Positions 19,508 through 27,792 of a stretch of 64,000 nt of DNA are shown piece after piece. The DNA is from Leptolyngbyaceae cyanobacterium clean351 (GTDB taxonomy: Bacteria; Cyanobacteriota; Cyanobacteriia; DAIDHW01): the NCBI GenBank assembly GCA_027451865.1, contig DAIDHW010000005.1, forward strand, positions 64,001-128,000, written 5' to 3'. The position numbers and the translations under genes were made by a program. Below the pieces are notes generated by a model that was not told the origin of the DNA, did not search any database, and was given only the letters and a program-made list of their open reading frames with translations. Position 1 is the first letter of the stretch, and each line of letters begins with the position of its first letter.

Positions 19508-21157
19508 ATGACAAACCAAGACTTTGAACAGCCGACACCCGAAATGGCCGGGGCTCATGTTCCCTACGTACCCCGGAACCGGCGCCGCGTCCTTTGTGTT
19601 TTCCCGGAGTACAGCAAGTCTTTTGGCACCTTCCACCATGCCTACCCCCTGATGGGTAGGAAGGTCAAAGCATTTATGCCCCCCCAAGGCATCCTGTTAG
19701 TGGCAGCCTATCTACCTGCCCAGTGGGAAGTCCGCTTTGTGGATGAAAATATTTGCCGTGCTACGCCCCAAGAATACCAATGGGCCGACGTGGTGGTTAT
19801 CAGTGGTATGCACATCCAGCGTCCCCACATCAACCGCATCAACGACATCGCCCATGCCCACGGCAAAATCACCTGGCTGGGGGGTCCCTCCGTCTCCGGT
19901 TGTCCTGAGTATTACCCCACCGTAGACCTACTGCACCTGGGGGAGATCGGGGATGCCACCGACCAGATTATTGAGTACCTAGACACTCACGACCACCGCC
20001 CCGCCACCCAACTGCGCTTCACTACTAAACACCGGCTGCCCCTGAGCGCCTTCCCGGTGCCGGCCTACCATCTGGTAGACATGGACCAGTACCTGATGGC
20101 CAGTATCCAGTTTTCTAGCGGCTGCCCCTACCGGTGTGAATTCTGCGACATCCCCGAACTGTACGGCCGCAACCCCCGTCTGAAGACTCCTGACCAGGTA
20201 GTGGCAGAGCTAGACGCGATCCGCCAGGCCGGAAACGTGGGGGCCGTTTATTTCGTGGATGACAACTTCGTTGGCAACCGGCGGGCTGTTACTGACCTGC
20301 TACCACACCTAGTCGAGTGGCAAAAACGTCATGGCTACCCTCTGGAGTTTGCCTGTGAAGCTACCTTAAACCTAGCTCAAAGTCCCAAGCTCCTTGAAAT
20401 GATGCGGGAGGCCTACTTCACGACCGTCTTCTGCGGCATTGAAACCCCCAACCCCGAAGCCCTCCATGCCATGTCCAAGGATCAGAACCTCAGTTTGCCG
20501 ATCCTGGAGGGAGTAAGGACCCTTAATCGCTACGGCATGGAAGTGGTTTCCGGCATTATCCTCGGCCTGGATACGGATACCCCAGAGACTGCCGACCACA
20601 TCCTAGAGTTCATTGAGCAGTCCCAGATCCCCATGCTCACCATCAACGTCCTCCAGGCCCTGCCCCGCACCCCCCTCTGGCGGCGCTTGGAGCTGGAGGG
20701 TCGCCTGGTCCAGGATGATGAAGGCCGAGAATCCAACGTTGACTTCTTGCTCCCCTACGACCAGGTGATCAGCATGTGGCGCCGGTGTATCACCACCGCC
20801 TACACCCCAGAAAACCTCTACCGCCGCTTTGCCTACAATGTCGACCACACCTACAAAAACCGCCTGGAGATCGACGCCTCCGGGCGCCTCACTTGGGCAA
20901 ACGTCGCCAAGGGGCTAACCATACTGGCCAATATTCTGGTAAGGGTAGGGGTATTCAGCAACTACCGCCGCACCTTTTGGCGGATGGCGGTCCCAGCCCT
21001 GAAGGCTGGAAGTATCGAACAGGTGATCCACATAGGTATGGTAGCCCACCACCTAATTAAGTTCACCGAGGAGTGTGCCCGGGGACAAGAGTCCGCCTCC
21101 TTCTACTCCCAGAAATTGGTGGCGGAGCCGGCGCCAGTACCGTCTTTATCCCGATGA
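19508..21157 (+). CDS. hpnP: hopanoid C-2 methylase candidate (B12-binding radical SAM, HpnP)
   Basis: HpnP methylates hopanoids at C-2, giving 2-methylhopanoids, whose fossil products are used as biomarkers. The 549-residue protein has an N-terminal cobalamin-binding domain (PPQGILLVAAYLP, VRFVDENI, VISGMHIQRPHI, GGPSVSGCPEYYP). The radical SAM motif CPYRCEFC lies at about residues 206-213 inside SSGCPYRCEFCDIPELYGRN, followed by VYFVDDNFVGN, FCGIETP and GLDTDTPET. The C-terminal DUF4070-type region contains LLPYDQVISMW and VDHTYKNRLE. These blocks match my memory of Rhodopseudomonas HpnP closely and in order. A related DUF4070 enzyme with another substrate remains possible. It is divergent from the GT21 gene and 41 bp upstream of the polysaccharide export gene. 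Confidence 0.78.
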   Translation: MTNQDFEQPTPEMAGAHVPYVPRNRRRVLCVFPEYSKSFGTFHHAYPLMGRKVKAFMPPQGILLVAAYLPAQWEVRFVDENICRATPQEYQWADVVVISGMHIQRPHINRINDIAHAHGKITWLGGPSVSGCPEYYPTVDLLHLGEIGDATDQIIEYLDTHDHRPATQLRFTTKHRLPLSAFPVPAYHLVDMDQYLMASIQFSSGCPYRCEFCDIPELYGRNPRLKTPDQVVAELDAIRQAGNVGAVYFVDDNFVGNRRAVTDLLPHLVEWQKRHGYPLEFACEATLNLAQSPKLLEMMREAYFTTVFCGIETPNPEALHAMSKDQNLSLPILEGVRTLNRYGMEVVSGIILGLDTDTPETADHILEFIEQSQIPMLTINVLQALPRTPLWRRLELEGRLVQDDEGRESNVDFLLPYDQVISMWRRCITTAYTPENLYRRFAYNVDHTYKNRLEIDASGRLTWANVAKGLTILANILVRVGVFSNYRRTFWRMAVPALKAGSIEQVIHIGMVAHHLIKFTEECARGQESASFYSQKLVAEPAPVPSLSR

Positions 21158-21198
21158 ACCTCGCCCTTGACGATGCAGGGGCAGGTCGGTTAGCCTGA

Positions 21199-22344
21199 AT
21201 GCCTAATTGTCAGCAGGCTCTTGCGCGTATGCTGAGTGGTCTGTCACGCGTCCTACTGGGAGTGGGTATCCTGGGGGCGAGTATTGTCTGTGTGCTGGGC
21301 GGTACTATTCAACCCCTATGGGCGGCCCCCCTTTCCCCCGGAGATACCATCAGAGTTGTCGTTAACCCTGATGGTAGTGACTTTAGTGGCCTGTACCTAG
21401 TTGGCCCGGACGGCAACCTAGACCTCCCCTACCTGCCTCCCTTACCGGCAGCCGGAGAGGAGGCAAGCCAGGTTCAGGCAGACCTAGCCCAACTGCTAGT
21501 AAACCAACAGTTATTCCGGGCCGGCCAACTCCAGGTAGCGGTCACTGTGGTCCGCTGGGCACCGATCCGGGTAGCAGTAGCTGGGGCAGTATTTTATCCT
21601 GGCCAAGTCCTAATTAACGAGCCCTCTAGTACCCAGGGTCAGTACCAGACCCTCCCGCCACCTAGTCAGGTGAGTGGCGCCTACGCCAGTGACCGCTACC
21701 TAACAGCGGCCATTCTGGCGGCGGGGGGAGTTACCCCCTACGCCGACGTGCATCACATCGAGCTAATTCGGGCTGGCCACATTAAGACCTTTGACCTGTC
21801 TGGGGCCTTCACTGGCCAGCCCGTGCCTCAGGTCCCCCTAGAGGCAAGGGATCAAATCTTCGTTCCTACCCTCAATACCTTTCAAGATGACCTGGTGCGC
21901 CCCTCGGACATCACCCTGTCAGGAGTGAGGGTATTTCTGTCTAACTTAACGGTCCCAGCCACTAGTAACTCCGGCTCCGCCATCAATGCCCAGTCCACCG
22001 GCTTTAGCTACGGGTCCCGGTTTTCCCAGGCGGTGGTATCGGCCAACTGTACAGGAGGCACTCCGGGAACTAACGCTGGCCGGCGGGCCGTCTTAGTGCA
22101 CACAGACCGCCTGACGGGCAAAATAACCTATACGGACCGCTCTATCCAAAGCTTGATCCACGACCACAAAGACGACGACACCGGCAATCCCTTCCTGATG
22201 GAGGGGGATGGGGTGGCCTGCTACGATTCCCGGGTATCCACCATCCGGGATGTCTTCCGGGCCCTAGGAGACATCCTCAATCCCTTCGATATTCTGCGCA
22301 ATATCATAACTCCCAACAGCTCTAATTCTGCCCCCCTCTTTTAG
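21199..22344 (+). CDS. polysaccharide export protein (Wza/SLBB family)
   Basis: An exported 381-residue protein of the polysaccharide biosynthesis/export family, expected to form or feed the outer-membrane channel for exopolysaccharide. A signal peptide covers about residues 10-43. The Poly_export domain follows (LSPGDTIRVVVNPDGSDFSG, YLVGPDGNLDLPYLPP), then an SLBB-like domain (IRVAVAGAVFYPGQV, LTAAILAAGGVTPYADV, VPLEARDQIFVPTL). I see no lipobox cysteine at the cleavage region. The C-terminal 150 residues are Ser/Asn-rich and unfamiliar. It starts the cluster with the Wzz-like gene six bases downstream. Confidence 0.87.
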   Translation: MPNCQQALARMLSGLSRVLLGVGILGASIVCVLGGTIQPLWAAPLSPGDTIRVVVNPDGSDFSGLYLVGPDGNLDLPYLPPLPAAGEEASQVQADLAQLLVNQQLFRAGQLQVAVTVVRWAPIRVAVAGAVFYPGQVLINEPSSTQGQYQTLPPPSQVSGAYASDRYLTAAILAAGGVTPYADVHHIELIRAGHIKTFDLSGAFTGQPVPQVPLEARDQIFVPTLNTFQDDLVRPSDITLSGVRVFLSNLTVPATSNSGSAINAQSTGFSYGSRFSQAVVSANCTGGTPGTNAGRRAVLVHTDRLTGKITYTDRSIQSLIHDHKDDDTGNPFLMEGDGVACYDSRVSTIRDVFRALGDILNPFDILRNIITPNSSNSAPLF

Positions 22345-22350
22345 ATAGAC

Positions 22351-23751
22351 ATGGCGATGATCACCGACTCCTCCTCCTTATCCTTACCCCGAGGCAAGTC
22401 CAAAGCTCACACTTTTCCAGGCCGCTATATCCTGGTGCTTGCCCTAGTAAACTTAGGGATTTGGGGGGCGAGCCTCGTGTACCTACGCCTAACTAAACCC
22501 ACTTATATCAGTCAGTGGGCCCTGATTCTACCCGGCTCAGATGCGGGGATTAACCTAAGCCTGCCAACTATCGGCCAGGCTACCTCCTCCGGCAGCTCTC
22601 CCTTCGGATCTATTGGCAATGACCCCCGGGCCAACTATGAGTACATCGCCCTTAGCGACCCAGTCCTGAAAACTGCCGCTAGGACCATGGGGATGACCGC
22701 GAAGGAATTCGGTAAGCCCCGGGCCAATCTGGTAGATAACACCACCATCTTGCAGTTTCAGATGAGTGGGCGCAGTCCCCAGGAAGCCCAGCGAAAAGCC
22801 TATGCCCTCTACCATGTGCTGATGGACAAGCTAGGGGAGCTGCGCACGGAGGATGTGGCCCAGCAGGATGAGTCTACTCGTTCTACATTGAGTATGGTAC
22901 GGGGGAAACTAGAGGCAGCCCAACAGCAGTTGTCCAACTTTGAAGCCAGCTCCGGCCTCAGTGATGTCGGAGAGCTGCAAAACCTATCGGTCAATATTGA
23001 ACAGATCCGGCGGCAACAGGTGGAAGTCAAAGCTCAACAGCAGCAAAATGCCCGCCAGCTGACCCAACTGTCAGCCACCCTCGGGATATCCCCCCAGGAA
23101 GCGGCAGATGCCTTCACCCTCCAGGCCGATCAAATCTTTCAGCAAAACCTCAAGGACTACAGTGATGCCAACGCCAGACTTACAGTCCTACTCTCGCGCC
23201 TAGGTCCTCGTCATCCCCAAGTGTTAACGGAGCAGGCCAAGGAACAAGCCGCCCTAGCCGCGGTTCAGCGGCGATCGCAACTCCTGCTCGGTAAGCCCAT
23301 TTCTACCCGGGAACTAGACTTGCTTGAGCTAACCAACGGCAACAGCACTTCGGCCCGGGAGGGTTTATTTGCCAACCTGATTGCCACTCAGGCTAACACT
23401 GAAGGCTTGACGGTCCAGGCCCAAAGTCTGGGCAACCAGCTAGAGAGCCTTGAAGACCGCCTATCCCGCCTAGCAGTGGAGGAGTCAAAACTCGAGAGCC
23501 TCAGCCGGGCTGTCCAGATTGACCAGGCCGTGTTTGCCTCCACCCTAGCTAAGTTAGACCTGGGAAAAACTAGCGTTTTTGTCTCCTACCCGCTGGTGCA
23601 ACTGATCAGCAAGCCCACCCTCCCCGATAAGCCCAGCTGGCCCAAGCCCCTGTGGGTGCTGGGGGGTACCTTGATCGGTTCGGTCTTGGTTACGGCTGGA
23701 GTGGTCCTCCTGCGGACCCGGCAGCTGCGGCAACAACAACCCCAAACCTAA
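22351..23751 (+). CDS. Wzz/GumC-like polysaccharide chain-length protein
   Basis: A 466-residue polysaccharide co-polymerase-like protein, expected to control chain length or couple polymerisation to export. It has one membrane segment near residues 25-47 (YILVLALVNLGIWGASLVYL) and another near 430-452. Between them lies a long periplasmic helical region with coiled-coil character (residues about 170-240 and 345-400, rich in Gln, Glu and Ala). The Pro-rich stretch before the second membrane segment (KPTLPDKPSWPKPLW) is typical of the family. No C-terminal tyrosine kinase domain is fused. The stop overlaps the next gene's ATG (TAATG). The window's only HIP1 palindrome I saw (23271-23278) is inside this gene. 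Confidence 0.88.
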   Translation: MAMITDSSSLSLPRGKSKAHTFPGRYILVLALVNLGIWGASLVYLRLTKPTYISQWALILPGSDAGINLSLPTIGQATSSGSSPFGSIGNDPRANYEYIALSDPVLKTAARTMGMTAKEFGKPRANLVDNTTILQFQMSGRSPQEAQRKAYALYHVLMDKLGELRTEDVAQQDESTRSTLSMVRGKLEAAQQQLSNFEASSGLSDVGELQNLSVNIEQIRRQQVEVKAQQQQNARQLTQLSATLGISPQEAADAFTLQADQIFQQNLKDYSDANARLTVLLSRLGPRHPQVLTEQAKEQAALAAVQRRSQLLLGKPISTRELDLLELTNGNSTSAREGLFANLIATQANTEGLTVQAQSLGNQLESLEDRLSRLAVEESKLESLSRAVQIDQAVFASTLAKLDLGKTSVFVSYPLVQLISKPTLPDKPSWPKPLWVLGGTLIGSVLVTAGVVLLRTRQLRQQQPQT

Positions 23752-25046
23752 TGCAACCCAAAAACCCAGAGGAGACCTTGGTGTGGGGAGCCCTGGTGGG
23801 AACCTACCTTTTCTGGCTCCTCGGGGCTCTCTACATCGTTGGCTCAGCCATTGGCTGGCTGTTACTAGGGGTGTGGTGTAGTCGGTGGTGGCGGGAATCC
23901 TCAACTACCCCGGCCGCAGAACGGCTGCGCTGGCCTTGGGTAGTATGGCCCTGGATCCTGGGAATGATCACCATGGAGGTAGCCCTGATTATTGCCCACA
24001 TTCACTTCGATCTAGGCTTGGGGTCCCTGATCAAGTCCTCTGTTGGCTGGGCCAAGGGGTGGGCCCTCCTGGCGGTATTCGCCATGGTGGGCGGATTGAA
24101 AGTCCGTCCCACCTTGATCTACCGGGCAGCCTGCATCATTTGTCTGGGCAGCTTGATATTCTATCCCCTCTGTGTGGTCGGTCATACCATTCACCTGCCT
24201 CGCATCCTCTACGTTTCCCCCCTCCAAGCGGTAGGAGGCCCGGGCCCGGAATTTTTTGATGTTTCCCTGTACGAGATTGACCCGGATAGTGGTAGTCTGC
24301 GCTATCGTTTGTTTGCCCCTTGGGGACCAGCCCTGGGGTTAATGGGAGACATATACTTCTTCTTTGCCTGGCAAGAAACTAACCGCTTTTGGCGGTGGGT
24401 GGGGGTCATTGGCAGCTTACTGATGTGCTGGGTATCCGCATCGCGGCTGGCAATTCTAGCCGTACCGACCGTGGCGGTCATCACCTGGCTGCTCCTGAAC
24501 TGGCAGCGGCCATTCGTGCTTATTAGCCTGGGTGTCAGCATCTTCCTCGGCAGTGTGTCTGCTGCCTCGGTCACCCAGGAAGTTCAGCTACTCGAGCAGG
24601 ACTTCACCAAGGTGCGGCCCTCCTCTTCCCTCGTGCGTCAGTACCTCGGAGAGATTGCCCTCTACCGCTGGTGGCACGAAGCCCCGGTGTGGGGCCACGG
24701 GGTGGTAGGTAATGGCCCCCACTTGGTTGAATTTATGCCCATTGGTTCCCACCAAACCTGGTTCGGTTTGCTTTTTATCAAGGGATTCGTTGGTGCCGTC
24801 TCCCTAGCTGTGCCTATGTTCTGCAGTTTCTTGGTGATGCTCACCGGAGCAGGAAAAACACAAACCGGGCCGGTAGCCCTAACCATGCTGGTGATCTTGT
24901 TTCTTTATACCTTTGCAGAAAACCTAGAAACCCTGGCCTACCTTTATTGGCCCGCCCTATTGATTCTCAGCATTGCTTTCCATGAGCAGTTACCCCGGAC
25001 ACCTCCCGACCCAGGGTATCAGGAGGACCGAGGGGGATTATCATAG
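23751..25046 (+). CDS. O-antigen ligase/polymerase-like membrane protein
   Basis: A 431-residue polytopic protein with about 10-12 membrane segments, resembling O-antigen ligase or Wzy-type polymerases. Conserved-looking features are the large periplasmic loop carrying RPSSSLVRQYLGEIAL and HEAPVWGHGVVGNGPH, plus PIGSHQTWFGLLF, comparable to the GHNxxL/HxHN segment of ligases. I chose ATG 23751 (MQPKNPEETLV), which overlaps the preceding TAA; an upstream in-frame start at 23652 would lie inside the Wzz-like gene. Its place between the chain-length gene and two GT2 genes supports a role in polysaccharide assembly. About 124 bp without a gene follow. Confidence 0.75.
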   Translation: MQPKNPEETLVWGALVGTYLFWLLGALYIVGSAIGWLLLGVWCSRWWRESSTTPAAERLRWPWVVWPWILGMITMEVALIIAHIHFDLGLGSLIKSSVGWAKGWALLAVFAMVGGLKVRPTLIYRAACIICLGSLIFYPLCVVGHTIHLPRILYVSPLQAVGGPGPEFFDVSLYEIDPDSGSLRYRLFAPWGPALGLMGDIYFFFAWQETNRFWRWVGVIGSLLMCWVSASRLAILAVPTVAVITWLLLNWQRPFVLISLGVSIFLGSVSAASVTQEVQLLEQDFTKVRPSSSLVRQYLGEIALYRWWHEAPVWGHGVVGNGPHLVEFMPIGSHQTWFGLLFIKGFVGAVSLAVPMFCSFLVMLTGAGKTQTGPVALTMLVILFLYTFAENLETLAYLYWPALLILSIAFHEQLPRTPPDPGYQEDRGGLS

Positions 25047-25170
25047 CTCTTATTCTCACCTATACGTGCTTGGGGAGAGATTAATAGTGTCCCTATTTTC
25101 CGGGTCTACCTCCGATGGTCTCCTCTCGGAGTATTATCTCTAGTGCTGCCCGGCAACTCACCGGAGTCCC

Positions 25171-26163
25171 ATGGAATCTTCTGTACCCCAACCCCAGGTT
25201 TCAGTGATTATTCCGGCCTACAATGCAGCCTCCTTTATTCTGAAGACTATTCACTCTGTACAGACCCAAACCTGGCGGGACTGGGAGCTGATCGTGGTTG
25301 ATGATGGCTCTACCGATGACACCCGGACCCTAGTTGGGGGTTTGCACGATGACAGAATCCGCCTTTTCACCTACCCGAACGGTGGCGTGTCCACAGCTCG
25401 TAACCGGGGGTTTGCCCACTCCCAGGGAAAATACATTGCCCTGTTAGATGCCGACGACCTCTGGAGTGCACAGAAGTTAGCCGACCAGGTCCAAGCAATG
25501 GAAAACCAACCCCAGGCAGGTCTTGCCTATAGCCAAGTCTGCCTGATGAACGCCCAGGGCAATCAATTTGCCCTGGTCCGCTGCCGTGAACTAGCCGGGA
25601 ATGTTTACGCCGAGATGCTCACCAGTCACTTTCTCCACACTGCCTCTAACATATTCCTGCGGCGTGAGGTGTGGGAAACCCTAGGGGGCTTTGATCCGGA
25701 ACTTTATCAGGGTGGGGATTGGGAATTTTGTGTGCGGGTGGCAGCCCAGTGGGACTTTATTTACATCCCTAAACCCCAGGTTTATTATCGCCAGCACCCC
25801 CGGTCCATTTCCTTTCAAGTTAAGACCGTAGAGCTATATAACCTGAAGGTCATTGATAAAGTCTTCCAGTCCTGCCCCGCCCATCTTCAGTTTCGCCAGG
25901 CCCACGCCAAGGCCAGCTGCTATCAAAACCTAGCGCGTCTATACTTGGCTCGGGCCACCAGGCGCTCGGAAGTTAATCAGGCCTGGAGTTTTCTCGTCAC
26001 AGCAGTCAAATTTCGCCCCGGGGTTCTAATTAACCGGGGGGTGATAATTGCTATATTTGAACTGTTATTCCTTACCATCTTCTCCGTCGCCCTGGGCAGG
26101 TCTTTGCTGAAATTGTGTTTCGCCAGATCTGTAGTGCGTAATGTTTCAGGCCTGGGAACGTAG
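25171..26163 (+). CDS. GT2 family glycosyltransferase (tandem copy 1)
   Basis: A 330-residue GT-A fold glycosyltransferase, probably adding a sugar to the lipid-linked polysaccharide unit. VSVIIPAYNAASFI starts the nucleotide-sugar domain. VVDDGSTDDT, NGGVSTARNRG and ALLDADDLW (DxD) follow. The segment where many relatives have ED reads GGDWEFCVRVA here, so the Glu of the usual pair is Gly. A hydrophobic segment lies near the C-terminus (about 285-308), suggesting membrane association. It is three bases upstream of a close paralogue. Confidence 0.9.
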   Translation: MESSVPQPQVSVIIPAYNAASFILKTIHSVQTQTWRDWELIVVDDGSTDDTRTLVGGLHDDRIRLFTYPNGGVSTARNRGFAHSQGKYIALLDADDLWSAQKLADQVQAMENQPQAGLAYSQVCLMNAQGNQFALVRCRELAGNVYAEMLTSHFLHTASNIFLRREVWETLGGFDPELYQGGDWEFCVRVAAQWDFIYIPKPQVYYRQHPRSISFQVKTVELYNLKVIDKVFQSCPAHLQFRQAHAKASCYQNLARLYLARATRRSEVNQAWSFLVTAVKFRPGVLINRGVIIAIFELLFLTIFSVALGRSLLKLCFARSVVRNVSGLGT

Positions 26164-26166
26164 GCT

Positions 26167-27162
26167 ATGTCGTCTGCTGATGCACCTTTGGTGTCTGTGA
26201 TTATGCCGGTCTACAATGGGGCCGCATACATCTTGGAAACAATTCAATCCGTCCAAAAGCAGAACCTCCAGGACTGGGAGTTAGTGATCGTTGATGACGG
26301 TTCTACCGACAACACCCCAGCCCTCCTTGCCAGGCTGAGTGACCCGCGGATCCGGGTTTTTGTTTATCCTAACGGCGGCGTTTCCACAGCCCGTAATCGT
26401 GGTTTTAGCCACTCCCGAGGGCAATTCATCGCCCTGCTAGATGCTGATGACCTGTGGACTCCCGACAAGCTATCTGACCAGGTGTGGGCTCTTCAACAAT
26501 CACCTGCTAATCAGTTGGCCTACAGTCGCACCTACCTCATGAATGAAAGTGGCAAGCAAGTTGCCCTGGTCCGTTCCCCGCGTCTGCCCCAGGGGGATGT
26601 ATACCGCCTGTTGCTCACCCGCAATTTTATTATCAGCATCGGCTCTAACATCCTTGTCCGCCGCCAAGCCTGGGAGGAAGCAGGTGGTTTTGACCCCAAC
26701 CTAACCCAGGGGGAGGACTGGGAATTTTGCTGCCGAATTGCGGCCCGGGGAGACCTGGTGGCGGTGGCTAAGCCCCAGGTCTACTACCGGCAGCACGGCC
26801 ACTCTGCCTCCTATCAGCTGCAGCTCCTAGAGCGAGCAACCCTAGCCACCATCGATAAGATGTTCCAAGGGGCCCCCTCCCAGTTCCAAACCCTTAAGGG
26901 TAAAGCTCAGGCCAACGCTTACCAGACCATCACCCGTTTACACTTGGCCCAGGCCCGTACTAAGGCCCAGGTAAGGCAGAGCTGGCGGTACCTGGGAACT
27001 TCTCTGATCCGGGATCCTAGAATGTTACTGAGTCTGAGCACTTGGGTGTTATTTTGCACCATAATCGTGTTCACAGTCCTGCCCCTAGACTCAGCCCGTT
27101 TCCTGCTCGGAAGAGTCCAGAAAACCTTTTCTGCCCGTAGCCTCTCCCGCGAGAGCCCCTAG
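26167..27162 (+). CDS. GT2 family glycosyltransferase (tandem copy 2)
   Basis: A 331-residue paralogue of the preceding gene. The same blocks occur in order: VSVIMPVYNGAAYILETIQS, VDDGSTDNTPALLA, NGGVSTARNRGFSHSRG, ALLDADDLW and GGFDPNLTQGEDWEF, here with the usual GED. VYYRQHGHSASYQLQ matches VYYRQHPRSISFQVK of the first copy. A hydrophobic C-terminal segment (about 290-312) is kept. Similarity is strongest in the N-terminal half. The arrangement indicates a tandem duplication followed by divergence, possibly giving two successive sugar transfers. The ABC ATPase gene starts three bases after its stop. Confidence 0.9.
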   Translation: MSSADAPLVSVIMPVYNGAAYILETIQSVQKQNLQDWELVIVDDGSTDNTPALLARLSDPRIRVFVYPNGGVSTARNRGFSHSRGQFIALLDADDLWTPDKLSDQVWALQQSPANQLAYSRTYLMNESGKQVALVRSPRLPQGDVYRLLLTRNFIISIGSNILVRRQAWEEAGGFDPNLTQGEDWEFCCRIAARGDLVAVAKPQVYYRQHGHSASYQLQLLERATLATIDKMFQGAPSQFQTLKGKAQANAYQTITRLHLAQARTKAQVRQSWRYLGTSLIRDPRMLLSLSTWVLFCTIIVFTVLPLDSARFLLGRVQKTFSARSLSRESP

Positions 27163-27165
27163 CCC

Positions 27166-27792
27166 ATGCTCTACCTGCAAAATCTTACCTACCACCCCCC
27201 GGTCAGTCCCCGAGAAATTCTCAAGGATTTGTCAATGCACCTAGAGCCCCAATCCCTCAGTTTGGTGACGGGAGCTAGCGGCTCGGGCAAAAGTACCCTG
27301 CTAGAAATTCTGGCCGGTTTAGTGGAGAGGACCGACGGCAACATCTTTTGGCAGGAACAGGAGCTGACCCCCCTCCACCTGCAGCAGCTAGCCGGCCTAG
27401 TGTTTCAGTTCCCTGAGCGTCACTTCTGCGGCAGCACCATGCTTGAGGAGTTGAGACTAGGACATCCGGAACTCGACCCCGCTCAGATCCGGGAGGCCCT
27501 AGGGGCAGTGGGCTTGGCCCAGGTGGACTGGCAGACTTCTCCCCACGTGCTCAGCGGGGGCCAACAGCGCCGCCTTGCCTTAGCAGTTCAACTGGTGCGC
27601 CAACCCTACATTCTCCTGCTAGATGAGCCCATGGCAGGCCTAGACTGGTCCATGCGCCGCCAACTAGTGCAGCTACTAGGACAGCTGAAAAGTCGCTGGA
27701 CCCTGCTGGTGGTTTCCCACGATGCGGAGGAGCTAGCCGAGGTGGCAGACCAACATTGGCACCTAAAGGACCGGCAGGTTGGCCGTGTTTGA
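27166..27792 (+). CDS. ABC transporter ATP-binding protein
   Basis: A compact 208-residue ATPase with Walker A (TGASGSGKSTLLE), Q-loop (LVFQFPERHFCGST), signature LSGGQQRRLALA, Walker B (ILLLDEPMAGLD) and H-loop (VVSHDAEEL). The Q-loop segment FPERHF resembles energy-coupling-factor (CbiO-like) ATPases. No permease gene is adjacent, so the partner must be elsewhere. It follows the GT2 pair by three bases and overlaps the rsmG start by 14 bp, so it bridges the polysaccharide cluster and rsmG. The substrate is unknown. Confidence 0.88.
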   Translation: MLYLQNLTYHPPVSPREILKDLSMHLEPQSLSLVTGASGSGKSTLLEILAGLVERTDGNIFWQEQELTPLHLQQLAGLVFQFPERHFCGSTMLEELRLGHPELDPAQIREALGAVGLAQVDWQTSPHVLSGGQQRRLALAVQLVRQPYILLLDEPMAGLDWSMRRQLVQLLGQLKSRWTLLVVSHDAEELAEVADQHWHLKDRQVGRV

